Shown here: one piece after another, positions 1 to 8,086 of the stretch | Layout of the letters: every line of letters begins with the position of its first letter | How positions within the stretch are numbered: position 1 is the stretch's first letter | NCBI GenBank assembly: GCA_030428355.1 | Contig: JAUIBL010000030.1 | Coordinates: 1-52,562, forward strand | Reading direction: 5' to 3' | Source: Alphaproteobacteria bacterium | GTDB taxonomy: Bacteria; Pseudomonadota; Alphaproteobacteria; Rhodobacterales; Rhodobacteraceae | DNA length: 52,562 bases | The notes under the pieces: generated by a model | Database searches by the model: none | Told to the model about the DNA's origin: nothing | What the model saw: only the letters and a program-made list of their open reading frames with translations | Program-made: the position numbers and the translations under genes

Positions 1-5
1 ATCCT

Positions 6-126
6 CATCGCCTACCTGATCGCAGGTAATCTCAGCCACCTGCCAGCCTCACCCTACACCACAACATCTGGTGGGTGCCGCGCATGACCGGAAACCAGTC
101 CACCCACACAAATCGCGAAATAGCCA
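6..126 (-). repeat. 121-bp terminal inverted repeat, left copy (end of a probable mobile element)
   Basis: This stretch is an exact reverse complement of 52442-52562 over 121 bases; the match stops abruptly at 126/127. The shared sequence begins at its inner edge with TGGCTATTTCGCG (read on the minus strand) and runs outward past the window. Both copies present the same end to the interior, as expected for two copies of one insertion sequence in opposite orientation. I do not recognise the family and see no transposase. An assembly overlap at a repeat is an alternative explanation for the exact length. The right copy interrupts a gene, which favours a real inserted element. Confidence 0.75.
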
Positions 127-167
127 GAATTGGGCAAGGCGGGGGCCTTGGTACTGGAGTTGGACGC

Positions 168-1502
168 GTGCTGTATTTTCAGTTGTTCGAAGAGGTGTTC
201 TCCGCGATCAGGCGGAGACTTGCTGTCATTCTGCTGATCACCTTCGTTGGGTGCGTGATCTCCGTCGCGCTCGCGTTGTCGACAATTCCGACCTACACCG
301 CAATTGCCGTTGTCCAGATCGAAGATGCACAGGTCGCCGGTACCAATACCAGCGTTGGTGCGATGGTCGACAATCGCGCAAGCCTTGACACGCAGCGTAC
401 GGTGCAATTGATCGAACAACGGTTGATGTCGCGTGGTTCGCTTGTCGAAATCATGGACAAGTACGATCTCTTCAACGACATTCCGGGCATGACTCCGGCG
501 ATGCGCTTGGATGCCATGCGCACGTCGGTCACCGTCGAAGCGATCTCAAGCGGTGAACCCTGGCAGCCGGTCCAGTCCGTGTCGGGAATGGTCATCACGG
601 TCAATCTCAACGATCCCCAAAAAGCGGCCGATGTCGCAAACGAGGTGTTGGATCGCGTCATGGAAGAGGCCCGCAGCCGCAGCATAGATCGCGCACAGGT
701 CGAGCTGCAGTTCTTCGTTGGCGAAGAGGCCCGCATCCGCGAGGAAATCGCGGCCGCCGAAGCTGTGGTTGCCGATTTCAAATCCGCAAATGCCGAGGTA
801 CTGCCTGAGAACATCACGGTTCTGCAAAGCGAGCTGACAACTCTGAATGCCAGCCTTCTTACGCTGCGGCAGGAAATCCTCAGTCTCGAATCCAACAGTG
901 CGCGCACACGCCCCGAGGCATTGGAACGTGAAGTCGGTCTATTGCAGGATCAGATCGACCTGATCGAAGAAAGAACCACCGAAATCAGCGCCTTGTTGGC
1001 CCGCGCACCCACAATCGAACGCCAACTTGCAGCGCTGCAGCGCGAGCTGACCCAACTGAACGAACAGTTCATCGTGATTTCGCGCCGAAAGGCTGATGCC
1101 GAAATGAGCCAAATCCTGTCGGAACAACGCCAACTGGCTCGGTTCGAAGTTCTGGAACGTGCCGAAGTTCCGCTTTACGCCGTGTCGCGCAGCAAGACGT
1201 CGCTGGCAATCATCGGCGGCATGGCAAGTGGTATGCTGGCGCTTGGTGTGGCGTTCCTTCTGGAAATTCTGAACCCGCCCATCCGCAATGCGGCTCAGAT
1301 GGAACGCGTTCTGGGCATCCGCCCCGTCATCTCGGTTCCCCTGATCGACGGCGGCACAGCCCAGCCATCGCAGAAAAAACGCAAGGGTCGGAAACTGGCC
1401 TTCGGGGTGTTGGCGGCGCTTTTGGTTGGGCTTGTCGGCCTGATTGCAAAGCCGCTCTCCGCGCTGATGGGCTTTGCGGTATCTCCGCGCAACGCCCAGT
1501 AA
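168..1502 (+). CDS. Wzz/GumC-like polysaccharide co-polymerase (chain-length determinant)
   Basis: Inner-membrane polysaccharide co-polymerase expected to set chain length or assist export of an exopolysaccharide. From the GTG at 168 it has 444 residues. There is a transmembrane helix at about 16-38 and a long periplasmic region rich in Glu/Gln/Leu coiled coil (about 180-330). A second helix lies at about 345-367 and is followed by the conserved Asn-Pro-Pro. An extra hydrophobic stretch at about 410-427 precedes a short tail. No kinase domain is fused; a separate BY-kinase is encoded convergently 3 nt away. The GTG is preferred because GGAG (156-159) sits 8 nt upstream. The open frame continues upstream to 75, but those codons lie in or next to the 121-bp repeat and are probably not native. 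The original promoter may have been displaced by the repeat. Confidence 0.85.
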   Translation: MLYFQLFEEVFSAIRRRLAVILLITFVGCVISVALALSTIPTYTAIAVVQIEDAQVAGTNTSVGAMVDNRASLDTQRTVQLIEQRLMSRGSLVEIMDKYDLFNDIPGMTPAMRLDAMRTSVTVEAISSGEPWQPVQSVSGMVITVNLNDPQKAADVANEVLDRVMEEARSRSIDRAQVELQFFVGEEARIREEIAAAEAVVADFKSANAEVLPENITVLQSELTTLNASLLTLRQEILSLESNSARTRPEALEREVGLLQDQIDLIEERTTEISALLARAPTIERQLAALQRELTQLNEQFIVISRRKADAEMSQILSEQRQLARFEVLERAEVPLYAVSRSKTSLAIIGGMASGMLALGVAFLLEILNPPIRNAAQMERVLGIRPVISVPLIDGGTAQPSQKKRKGRKLAFGVLAALLVGLVGLIAKPLSALMGFAVSPRNAQ

Positions 1503-1505
1503 GGC

Positions 1506-2678
1506 TCAGTACGGATAGTCTGACGTTTGGACGTGCTCGGCCTTGTTGAGCACGACACCCAAAAGCGGCACCTTGTCCCCAAGCCGGCGCTCGGTTTCCT
1601 TGATGTCCTTGGCCTTGGTCAACCCGCCCGCCGCAACGATCAGCAACGCGTCGATCTGGGGCAACATGGCGATCACATCGTCGTTCAGAAGGGCCGGCGG
1701 CAGGTCGAACAGCATGACATTCGGTTGAAACCGCTCTTCGATCTCCTCAAGCACTGTCTTGGTGGACGGGTCCTGCAAAAGCTCCGACGCATAGGGCTCG
1801 GCGATGCCGTTGAACCCGATGGCCACATGCGATCCGGCCGAGATCGCATTCGGGGCAAAGCCTTGCAGATGCCCCTCCGGCGCAATCTCGCCGCGCAACA
1901 TATCGCCGATCGCACCTGTGTCGCTGACCCCGAAAATCTTGTGCAGACTGGGGCTGCGCATATCCAGATCAAGAAGCACCGTCCGGCAGTTTTCCTGACG
2001 TGACAGGCTGATCGCGAGGTTTGCGGCGGTAAAGGTCTTGCCGCAATCCTTGGTCGGCGAGGTGATCGCAACCCGGGTCCAGCCGTTCTCGGACAGGGCC
2101 TGAAGCATGCGGGTCCGAAGAATGTCAAACCGTGTGTGTGACGGGTCTTGCCGCAACGCCGTGATGACGTTCCGTTCAGACAGCCGCTGTGTATCCAACG
2201 GGAAACGGTCAATGGCTTTCCAGGCCGCTTCCGGGTCGAAAACCGGGCTGGGGTCCGGCTGTGTGTTCGACGCATTGGCAAGAACAAGAGGAGAGGCAGG
2301 CGGTCGCTGCGCCGCACGTGCCGCCTCGGCTTCCGCCGCGGCGCGTTTGCGCTGTGCGTCCAATTCGGCTTGGCGACGCTGGCGCTTTTCTTCCAGTGCT
2401 GCGTCTCGGGCGGCTTTTTCCTTGGCCGCTTGTGCCAGTCGCGCCTGTTCGGCGGCTTCCTCGGCGGCACGACGTCTTTCAGCTTCCCGCGCAGCCTCGC
2501 GTCGGCGTTGCGCCTCGATCTCTGCCTTGCGTTGCAGCAGCGCTTCTTTTTCCGCGATCAGGGCTTCAAGCTCTTCAAGGGTCGGGTCCGCCGGTTTGTT
2601 CGGCACGCGAGGTGTCACCTCGTCAGCCGGTCCTGACCCGCGCCGCTTGCGGCGTTGGAACTTTGGCTGCTCGGTCAT
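1506..2678 (-). CDS. Bacterial tyrosine kinase (CpsD/CapB family) with long N-terminal coiled coil
   Basis: Cytoplasmic BY-kinase predicted to work with the neighbouring Wzz-like protein in regulating polysaccharide polymerisation. It has 390 residues. Residues 1-30 are basic and Pro-rich. Residues about 33-125 are an uninterrupted Ala/Arg/Glu/Lys coiled coil. The P-loop domain starts near 180. The Walker A-like motif is SPTKDCGKTF (207-216, lysine 214), Walker A' is VLLDLDM (234-240), and Walker B is VMLFDLP (321-327). The usual C-terminal tyrosine cluster is reduced to Tyr388 and Tyr390, the last residues. The gene is convergent with the wzz-like gene, whereas these partners are usually co-directional. 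The charged coiled coil is an unusual N-terminus; it may be an oligomerisation or membrane-partner segment (inference). A MinD/ParA-like role is less likely given the context. Confidence 0.85.
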   Translation of the reverse strand: MTEQPKFQRRKRRGSGPADEVTPRVPNKPADPTLEELEALIAEKEALLQRKAEIEAQRRREAAREAERRRAAEEAAEQARLAQAAKEKAARDAALEEKRQRRQAELDAQRKRAAAEAEAARAAQRPPASPLVLANASNTQPDPSPVFDPEAAWKAIDRFPLDTQRLSERNVITALRQDPSHTRFDILRTRMLQALSENGWTRVAITSPTKDCGKTFTAANLAISLSRQENCRTVLLDLDMRSPSLHKIFGVSDTGAIGDMLRGEIAPEGHLQGFAPNAISAGSHVAIGFNGIAEPYASELLQDPSTKTVLEEIEERFQPNVMLFDLPPALLNDDVIAMLPQIDALLIVAAGGLTKAKDIKETERRLGDKVPLLGVVLNKAEHVQTSDYPY

Positions 2679-2751
2679 GTCTCAGCCTCTGTGCGCGGCA
2701 TCATGGAGTTCCGGTTGTAGCTTGCGCGACGTCAGGCGCGTTCTGAATGTC

Positions 2752-2769
2752 TGACAGCGCATTCTGTCA
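2752..2769 (-). promoter_or_regulatory. Palindrome overlapping a -35-like TTGACA upstream of the tyrosine kinase gene
   Basis: TGACAG, six bases, CTGTCA form an 18-bp inverted repeat about 75-90 bp before the kinase start at 2678. On the minus strand one arm lies in TTGACAGAATG, which resembles a -35 box. The same 11-mer occurs at 9375-9385 upstream of the WecG-type gene. No convincing -10 element is visible at 17 bp. It may be an operator or a promoter element shared by the polysaccharide genes; this is inference. Confidence 0.35.
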
Positions 2770-2813
2770 AGAATACGTCCGATTTAAGGGGATTGTTTAT
2801 CAAATGATGGCGA

Positions 2814-4922
2814 TCAGAACCCGAAAAGATTGGCCTGACCGATCGCTTTTTCGATAAATCGCGCCTTGTCCTGTTCGGGTGTCCAGCCCAATTCCGTCTT
2901 CGGCTTCGTGTTCACGAACGGCGAAAGATGGGCGCGGCTCTTCCAATCCGCAAGCGATGGGCGCGTCAGCCCACGTCGCCGCAACGCATAGACCTTGAGC
3001 ACGTGTTTGATCGCGTCCGCCGCCCAGAATAGTGTCAAGTTTCCGGTGGACACTCGGATTTTCGCGCCCAACGCCGAATGGATCGCATCGAAATAGCCCT
3101 TGCCCGACAGCATCGGTTCCCCGATCAGATTGTAGCTCTTGCCCACGGCGTCCGGATGGTCCGCCATCAGGATCAATCCATCGGCGACATCGTCGATCAG
3201 CACGAAGGGCAGAATATTCAGCCCGTTGCCCCAGATGCGCACAGCCCCCGCGCCATGCCAGCGACCGATACCCCAGTGCTGCAGCGGTCCGCCATGGCCC
3301 ACCACGATCCCCGGTCGCGCAATCACAAGCGGCAGCCCGTAGCGGCGGTGCATCTCCAACAGCCGCTTTTCGCATTCCGCCTTGGATCGGGCATACATGT
3401 TGCGGTCGCTCATATCGTCGGGAAACGCCACGTCCTCGGTGATTTTCTGTGTGGGCGATGACATGTCATAGCTCGCAATCGTCCCGGTATAGACCAACCG
3501 TTTGACCCCGGCCTCCTGACAGGCTTCGGCGATCCGGACAGCCACGCCGACATCATGCTCCAGCGCCTCGTCCCATGTGCCCTCCAAAGACCGGGCCAGG
3601 TTGTAGACCACGTCGATGCCTCTCATCGCCTCGACCAGCGCCGCCTTGTCATAGAGCGACACGCCCACCGTCTCGACCTCGTCCGGCAAGTCGGGGAAGG
3701 GGCCAAAGCGCCCCCGGCTCAGCACGCGTACGTCCTGCCCTTTGGCCACCAGCGCACGGGTCAGCGCACGACCGATGAACCCGGTCCCGCCAATGACCAT
3801 CGCCGTCGGCTTCGGATCGCGGGTCTTGGCCTTGGGCGCGGCAGCTTTCAGCATGTCTGCAGGGATCAGGGCCAATGCCTGATCCAGCGCCGTCATGACC
3901 TTGACCGCGCTTTCGCCAGAGAACCGCGCATCCGGAGCCTTCCCGGTCCGCAGCGCATCATAAATCGCCGCGTCCATTCCCTGAAAGCTTAGCGCATAGG
4001 GGGATTTGCGGTTCAGGGACGCCACCTGTGTAAACGTATTGCCAAGCCCTTCGCGCAGGTGCTGCCACGACAGGTCCAACTGCCGCCGCAGCGGGTTCAA
4101 CACCAGATCGGACGCATTCTCGCGTTCGACCACCAAGGTGTCAGCCGCAAAATCCAGCCGCGCCCGACCGGACGAACCCCGTAGGGTCAAAGACCGGTCG
4201 TCGATCGTTTCGACCATCGAAATGGTCAGCGTCACATCCACATCCCCGGCCTGCGCCATGATGCGCCACGCCTGATGGCGGGTATCGTCCCCCGGCAGAT
4301 CAATGGGTTTGGACAGATGAACGGACTGGATGTCCGGCACCCCGAACAGATCCACGATGAACCCCATAAGGTGCGGCCCCAATTCGAGCAGCAGGTTCTT
4401 CGGTTCGCGCAGCAGCCAGATGCCGAACGGTCCCGACCGCAGAGGCGCAAGCGGCAGGCACCAATGCACCTCGGCCACGGACACGCGCCCCAGTTCGCCC
4501 TTGGCCAGCATCCCTTTCAGCCGGTCGTAGGACGGCAGCCCCATGAAGTTGTGCCCTGCATGAAAGCGCACGCCGTATTCCTGCGCCACCGCTTCGATCT
4601 CGGCCGTCTCTTCTGCGGATGTCGCCACCGGTTTTTCCACCAGCACGTGCAGCCCGGCCTTGAGGCACTGGATCGCCAGCGGGTGATGGAGATGCGGCGG
4701 CGTCAGGATATGAACCGCATCGCAGACCTTAGCCTCGATCAGGTCGGCCACGTCCCCAAAAGCCCGCACGCCCAACCCATCGGCCAATCCTTTGGCCGCA
4801 GCTTCGGACGGATCGCACACGGCGGTGATCTCAACCCCATCGGTCGCGCGGAGCGAATCCGCGTGCCAGCTTGCGATATACCCGGCCCCGATCAGACCCA
4901 CGCGAATTTTGGAAGACGCCAT
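2814..4922 (-). CDS. Fused Gfo/Idh/MocA oxidoreductase - NAD-dependent epimerase/dehydratase (SDR)
   Basis: Two Rossmann enzymes in one 702-residue chain, presumably converting a nucleotide sugar or other sugar precursor for the polysaccharide. The N-terminal half (about 1-355) is a Gfo/Idh/MocA dehydrogenase with GAGYIA near 13-18 and the catalytic-type Glu-Lys-Pro at 96-98. An Ala/Lys/Pro linker (about 360-373) leads to an extended SDR with GGTGFIG at 378-384. The SDR half has Thr/Ser in TGTIAS and Tyr510-x3-Lys514. ATG 4922 is chosen over an upstream TTG because AAGGGG lies at good spacing. It is last in a minus-strand operon, 14 nt after the GT2 gene. The same two enzyme types occur unfused at 7154-9201 in this operon. 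The substrate cannot be read from sequence. Sequential oxidation then epimerisation/reduction is the natural inference. Confidence 0.85.
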   Translation of the reverse strand: MASSKIRVGLIGAGYIASWHADSLRATDGVEITAVCDPSEAAAKGLADGLGVRAFGDVADLIEAKVCDAVHILTPPHLHHPLAIQCLKAGLHVLVEKPVATSAEETAEIEAVAQEYGVRFHAGHNFMGLPSYDRLKGMLAKGELGRVSVAEVHWCLPLAPLRSGPFGIWLLREPKNLLLELGPHLMGFIVDLFGVPDIQSVHLSKPIDLPGDDTRHQAWRIMAQAGDVDVTLTISMVETIDDRSLTLRGSSGRARLDFAADTLVVERENASDLVLNPLRRQLDLSWQHLREGLGNTFTQVASLNRKSPYALSFQGMDAAIYDALRTGKAPDARFSGESAVKVMTALDQALALIPADMLKAAAPKAKTRDPKPTAMVIGGTGFIGRALTRALVAKGQDVRVLSRGRFGPFPDLPDEVETVGVSLYDKAALVEAMRGIDVVYNLARSLEGTWDEALEHDVGVAVRIAEACQEAGVKRLVYTGTIASYDMSSPTQKITEDVAFPDDMSDRNMYARSKAECEKRLLEMHRRYGLPLVIARPGIVVGHGGPLQHWGIGRWHGAGAVRIWGNGLNILPFVLIDDVADGLILMADHPDAVGKSYNLIGEPMLSGKGYFDAIHSALGAKIRVSTGNLTLFWAADAIKHVLKVYALRRRGLTRPSLADWKSRAHLSPFVNTKPKTELGWTPEQDKARFIEKAIGQANLFGF

Positions 4923-4935
4923 TCGCCTCAACCCC

Positions 4936-5904
4936 TTACTTGTATTCGATGATGCGCATCTGCGCGTTGTTCAGGCGCCGCCAGTGAAAGCGGATCATGC
5001 CGATGACATTCGGAAACTTTGACAATGTGAGGTACACCGCATGGGCGCGAGCCTCTTGCGCCGGCAGGCCTTCCGCGATCAGCCCTTTAGCCGTTTTCCA
5101 ATAAGACAGCGCATAAAGACCCAGAACCAGAACCGGAACGGCGGGTGAAGATAGTGTCCCGACAACTGCGAGGAACGGCAGCATCAATCCGTAAAACCAG
5201 CCGCGCTGGCGTTCGCGCACGAAATAGTCTGGGTGCAAGTGACCCACCTGCGCAAACCCATGCCCGGTGCGTTCGGCCCGTTTCCACCATTGGCTAAACC
5301 GCATCATGTTTGCATCATGCCCGGCCATCGGCTCGGCGATCCGCAGCAACCGCCACCCCGCCTTGCGCAGCCGCGTGCAGAACTCGTCATCCTCGGCAGC
5401 GATCACGGTGGGATTGAACCCGCCGACCTCTTCAAATGCCACAACGCGCACCATCATGTTACCGGGGCAAGTCATGATCTCGCCGGCCGGGCGCGACCAT
5501 TCCACGTCGAACATCTGGTTGAACACGCTCGCATCGCGCCGCATTTCGCTCTGCTGCCCGGTAACCAGCGCAAGGTCGCCCTCGGACCGCAACCGCGCTT
5601 CGGCCTTGGCCAGCCAATCCCGGTCCATGAGGCAGTCGCCATCAAGGAACTGTACCACATCGGGCGGATCGCCCTGCGCCATCAATGCGGCGAACCCTTC
5701 GTTGCGCGCACGGGCGGCGGTGAAGGGCACCGACATATCCAGCCGCACCACGATGGCCCCCGCCTGTTCCGCATTGGCGACACTCTGGTCGGTGGAGCCG
5801 CTGTCAACGTAAACCATCCGCCGCGCCTGAGGCGCGACCGAAGCCAGCGACCGGACAAGTTTCTGCCCCTCATTGCGGCCGATCAGAACGACATCCACGC
5901 TCAT
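4936..5904 (-). CDS. Family 2 glycosyltransferase
   Basis: A GT-A fold inverting glycosyltransferase, 322 residues, expected to add a sugar to a lipid-linked polysaccharide intermediate at the inner membrane. It starts with the typical VVLIGRNEG strand. It shows the VDSGSTDQS nucleotide-binding segment, the acidic DGDC motif for metal/sugar-nucleotide binding, and an acceptor-side EDDEF. Hydrophobic stretches follow the catalytic domain (FYGLMLPFLAVVGTL and PVLVLGLYALSYW), suggesting membrane association. Its ATG overlaps the stop of the upstream GT4 gene (ATGA, 5901-5904), so the two are probably translationally coupled. Donor and acceptor are unknown. Confidence 0.88.
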   Translation of the reverse strand: MSVDVVLIGRNEGQKLVRSLASVAPQARRMVYVDSGSTDQSVANAEQAGAIVVRLDMSVPFTAARARNEGFAALMAQGDPPDVVQFLDGDCLMDRDWLAKAEARLRSEGDLALVTGQQSEMRRDASVFNQMFDVEWSRPAGEIMTCPGNMMVRVVAFEEVGGFNPTVIAAEDDEFCTRLRKAGWRLLRIAEPMAGHDANMMRFSQWWKRAERTGHGFAQVGHLHPDYFVRERQRGWFYGLMLPFLAVVGTLSSPAVPVLVLGLYALSYWKTAKGLIAEGLPAQEARAHAVYLTLSKFPNVIGMIRFHWRRLNNAQMRIIEYK

Positions 5905-7157
5905 GCCTCGGCCTCCCCGGACGGGCGCAGGTTAGGCACCGCGCGACCTGTCCCATAGGACACGATCAACTCCGACAACCAGCGCGCCTCGTGAGCTGCG
6001 TCATACTCCGCCACCACCTTGGCGCGTCCAGCCGCGCCATAGGCCTGACGCAGGTCCGCATCCGACAGCAACGCCTCCAGCGCCTTGGCGAAGGCCTCTA
6101 CATCGCCCGGCGGCACGAGGCGACCGCTCACGCCATCTTCGACCAATTCAGGAACCCCGGCGATCCGGGTGGTCAGAACGGGGACCTGCGATGCCATCGC
6201 TTCCATCAAAACGACGGGCACGCCTTCGGCAAAGCTGGGCAGGACGAACACATCCGTTTGTGCCAGTTCCTCGGCCACTTCGGCCTGGGATTTGTATCCC
6301 AGAAAGACGATGCGATCCTGCAAGCTGCGCTTGGCGACCTCGGCTTCCAACGCCTTGCGGTCCGGTCCGTCACCGACGAGACGCAAGATCAGATCGGGGT
6401 AAGTATCGGCCAATCGCGCCACGGCGTCGATCAGGATCGGCACGCCCTTGACGCCTGCCAGACGCCCGACAAAGAGCGCCCGCAAGCCGGTTCGAACCGG
6501 CTTGGGCGCGTACCGGGACGGGTCCACGCCGCAATGAACGATGTGCAGTTTGTGCCAGTGTTGCGCGTCGGCAAAGCACATGAGTTGGGACCGACAGAAA
6601 TGGCTGATGCACGATACGAAGGCTGCTCGAGCAGCCTTTTCGTCGATCCGCCAATGGTTTGGCTCGAAAAAGATGTCGGGCCCGTGGATCGTAAAGCTCC
6701 AGCGCAGCCCTGACAGTTCACCCGCCAGCATCGCCACCGTGCAGGAGGCTTTGGCGATGTGATTGTGCAGATGGGTCACGCCTTCGTCTGCGAGCTTGGC
6801 GGCCAGCACTCCGGCCTCGACGAAATAGATCAGGTTATACAGCCGCCCCTTGATGCCTTTCGGCGCAGTCCGCCACGCCAAACCAAGCGCCGACAGGTAG
6901 CGCCCCGGCATTTTCATCCAGCGCCAGTGCGCCTTCAGCGTGGTTGCCGGGTTGCGCACCGCGTCCAGCACCTTGAACGTGCGGGCATGTTCTTCGCGCT
7001 GTTCGGGGCCAACCAGATGTTCTGCGCCGGTCGTGCGGATCGAACAGGTCAGGACCTCGTGCCCCAAGGCACGTAGATTGGCGACCTCGCGCTGGATGAA
7101 CGTGTCGCTGGCGCGGGGGTATTCGCCGGTCAGATAGGCAATCTTGGGCAGGGTCAT
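5901..7157 (-). CDS. Family 4 glycosyltransferase
   Basis: A GT-B retaining glycosyltransferase of the GT4 group, 418 residues from ATG 7157. The N-terminal half has YLTGEYP and HLHNHIAK. The C-terminal half has the FVGRLAGVKGVPILIDA strand, LVGDGPDRKALE and the family E-x7-E in PSFAEGVPVVLMEAMA. ATG 7157 is chosen because GGGAGG precedes it; an ATG at 7172 would overlap that ribosome site. The start overlaps the stop of the upstream SDR gene (ATGA). Its place between a GT2 gene and sugar-modifying dehydrogenases supports a role in assembling the exopolysaccharide repeat unit. Sugar specificity is not readable. Confidence 0.9.
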   Translation of the reverse strand: MTLPKIAYLTGEYPRASDTFIQREVANLRALGHEVLTCSIRTTGAEHLVGPEQREEHARTFKVLDAVRNPATTLKAHWRWMKMPGRYLSALGLAWRTAPKGIKGRLYNLIYFVEAGVLAAKLADEGVTHLHNHIAKASCTVAMLAGELSGLRWSFTIHGPDIFFEPNHWRIDEKAARAAFVSCISHFCRSQLMCFADAQHWHKLHIVHCGVDPSRYAPKPVRTGLRALFVGRLAGVKGVPILIDAVARLADTYPDLILRLVGDGPDRKALEAEVAKRSLQDRIVFLGYKSQAEVAEELAQTDVFVLPSFAEGVPVVLMEAMASQVPVLTTRIAGVPELVEDGVSGRLVPPGDVEAFAKALEALLSDADLRQAYGAAGRAKVVAEYDAAHEARWLSELIVSYGTGRAVPNLRPSGEAEA

Positions 7158-8086
7158 GTCGCAGCCTCCCAAACCGGTGCCGGGTCGGGCAGGTCGAGGC
7201 CGTCGGGCAGGTGGAAGCGGTAGGTCATCGGCATCAGGCGTTGCCGCAGGACCAGTGCGCGGAGCAGGCCGGGCAGACGGGAAGCTATAGGTTCAAGCAT
7301 CCGCGCCAGAGGCCAGAGAAGTCCGGTGGGAAGCGGCAGAACCAGTTTCGGCCTACCTCTTTCTTGAAGCGTTTCAATCACTTGGCCGCGTGTCGGCAAA
7401 GTAGGATCAACCAGAGTGATCGTGTCCTGAAGCCGGTCTACAGTCGCTTGCACAAGCGCTGCGGCGCATCTTTGAACATGACACATCGGCAATGGATCGC
7501 CAGACGCAGCACGGAACAAAGCCGGTCCTGCGCCAACACCCAAATGCGCATTCCAAAGGCGGTCTGCATCATACACGATGCCCGGTCGCAACACCGTTAC
7601 CGAATCGAAACCGGCCTTTGAAACAAGGCTCTCCTGCCGGACTTTCGCATCCGAATAGGCATCGCGCGGGGAGTCTGTGGTTACAAGCGGTGTCGTGTCG
7701 GTCAGAGTGCCGCCGATCGCCACTTTGGACGTGTCATATACCGCCAGCGAGCTCGCAAGGGTAAGATGACCGATACCGGCGTTTTTCATCGCAGCGATCA
7801 CGTGCTCGGTGCCTGCAATCGTCAATCGCGCGTGATCCTCGGCCTTGCCCGACATGGCGGCGGCAAGGTGGATGACGGCGTCGCATCCAGCCATGGCTGT
7901 GGCAAGGTCGGCGATGCTGTCCCGTACGGTCAGGTCAACCGAAACGTACGTTACATCCGTACGGTCCGTCCCAGCGCGCCTCTGGACGGCCACGACCTGC
8001 AATCCCGCCTCCAGCGCAGCGGAGACGGTGGCGCGTCCGATGAAGCCGGTCGCGCCGGTGATGAGGACCCGTTTCACTGCGCCCAT
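7154..8086 (-). CDS. NAD-dependent epimerase/dehydratase (extended SDR)
   Basis: Predicted nucleotide-sugar epimerase, dehydratase or reductase of 310 residues. It begins with a Rossmann strand and GATGFIG near the N-terminus. It has the LASSLAVYD serine region and Tyr-x3-Lys in AYSDAK. The start may be ATG 8086 (13-nt overlap with the upstream gene) or GTG 8077 (GTGA overlap); both retain the whole domain. It follows the Gfo/Idh/MocA gene directly, so the pair mirrors the two halves of the fused enzyme at 2814-4922. The DNA at about 7300-7800 appears richer in A+T than its neighbours by eye, possibly a different origin. Confidence 0.82.
   Translation of the reverse strand: MGAVKRVLITGATGFIGRATVSAALEAGLQVVAVQRRAGTDRTDVTYVSVDLTVRDSIADLATAMAGCDAVIHLAAAMSGKAEDHARLTIAGTEHVIAAMKNAGIGHLTLASSLAVYDTSKVAIGGTLTDTTPLVTTDSPRDAYSDAKVRQESLVSKAGFDSVTVLRPGIVYDADRLWNAHLGVGAGPALFRAASGDPLPMCHVQRCAAALVQATVDRLQDTITLVDPTLPTRGQVIETLQERGRPKLVLPLPTGLLWPLARMLEPIASRLPGLLRALVLRQRLMPMTYRFHLPDGLDLPDPAPVWEAAT

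Noticed and set aside
75..167. Upstream extension of the Wzz-like reading frame
   Set aside because: Most of it lies in the terminal repeat, and GTG 168 has a good ribosome site; the extension is not family-like.
2107..2754. Long open frames antisense to the tyrosine kinase gene
   Set aside because: They are Ser/Arg/Ala-rich shadows produced by the GC-rich coiled-coil codons; no ribosome site or family features.
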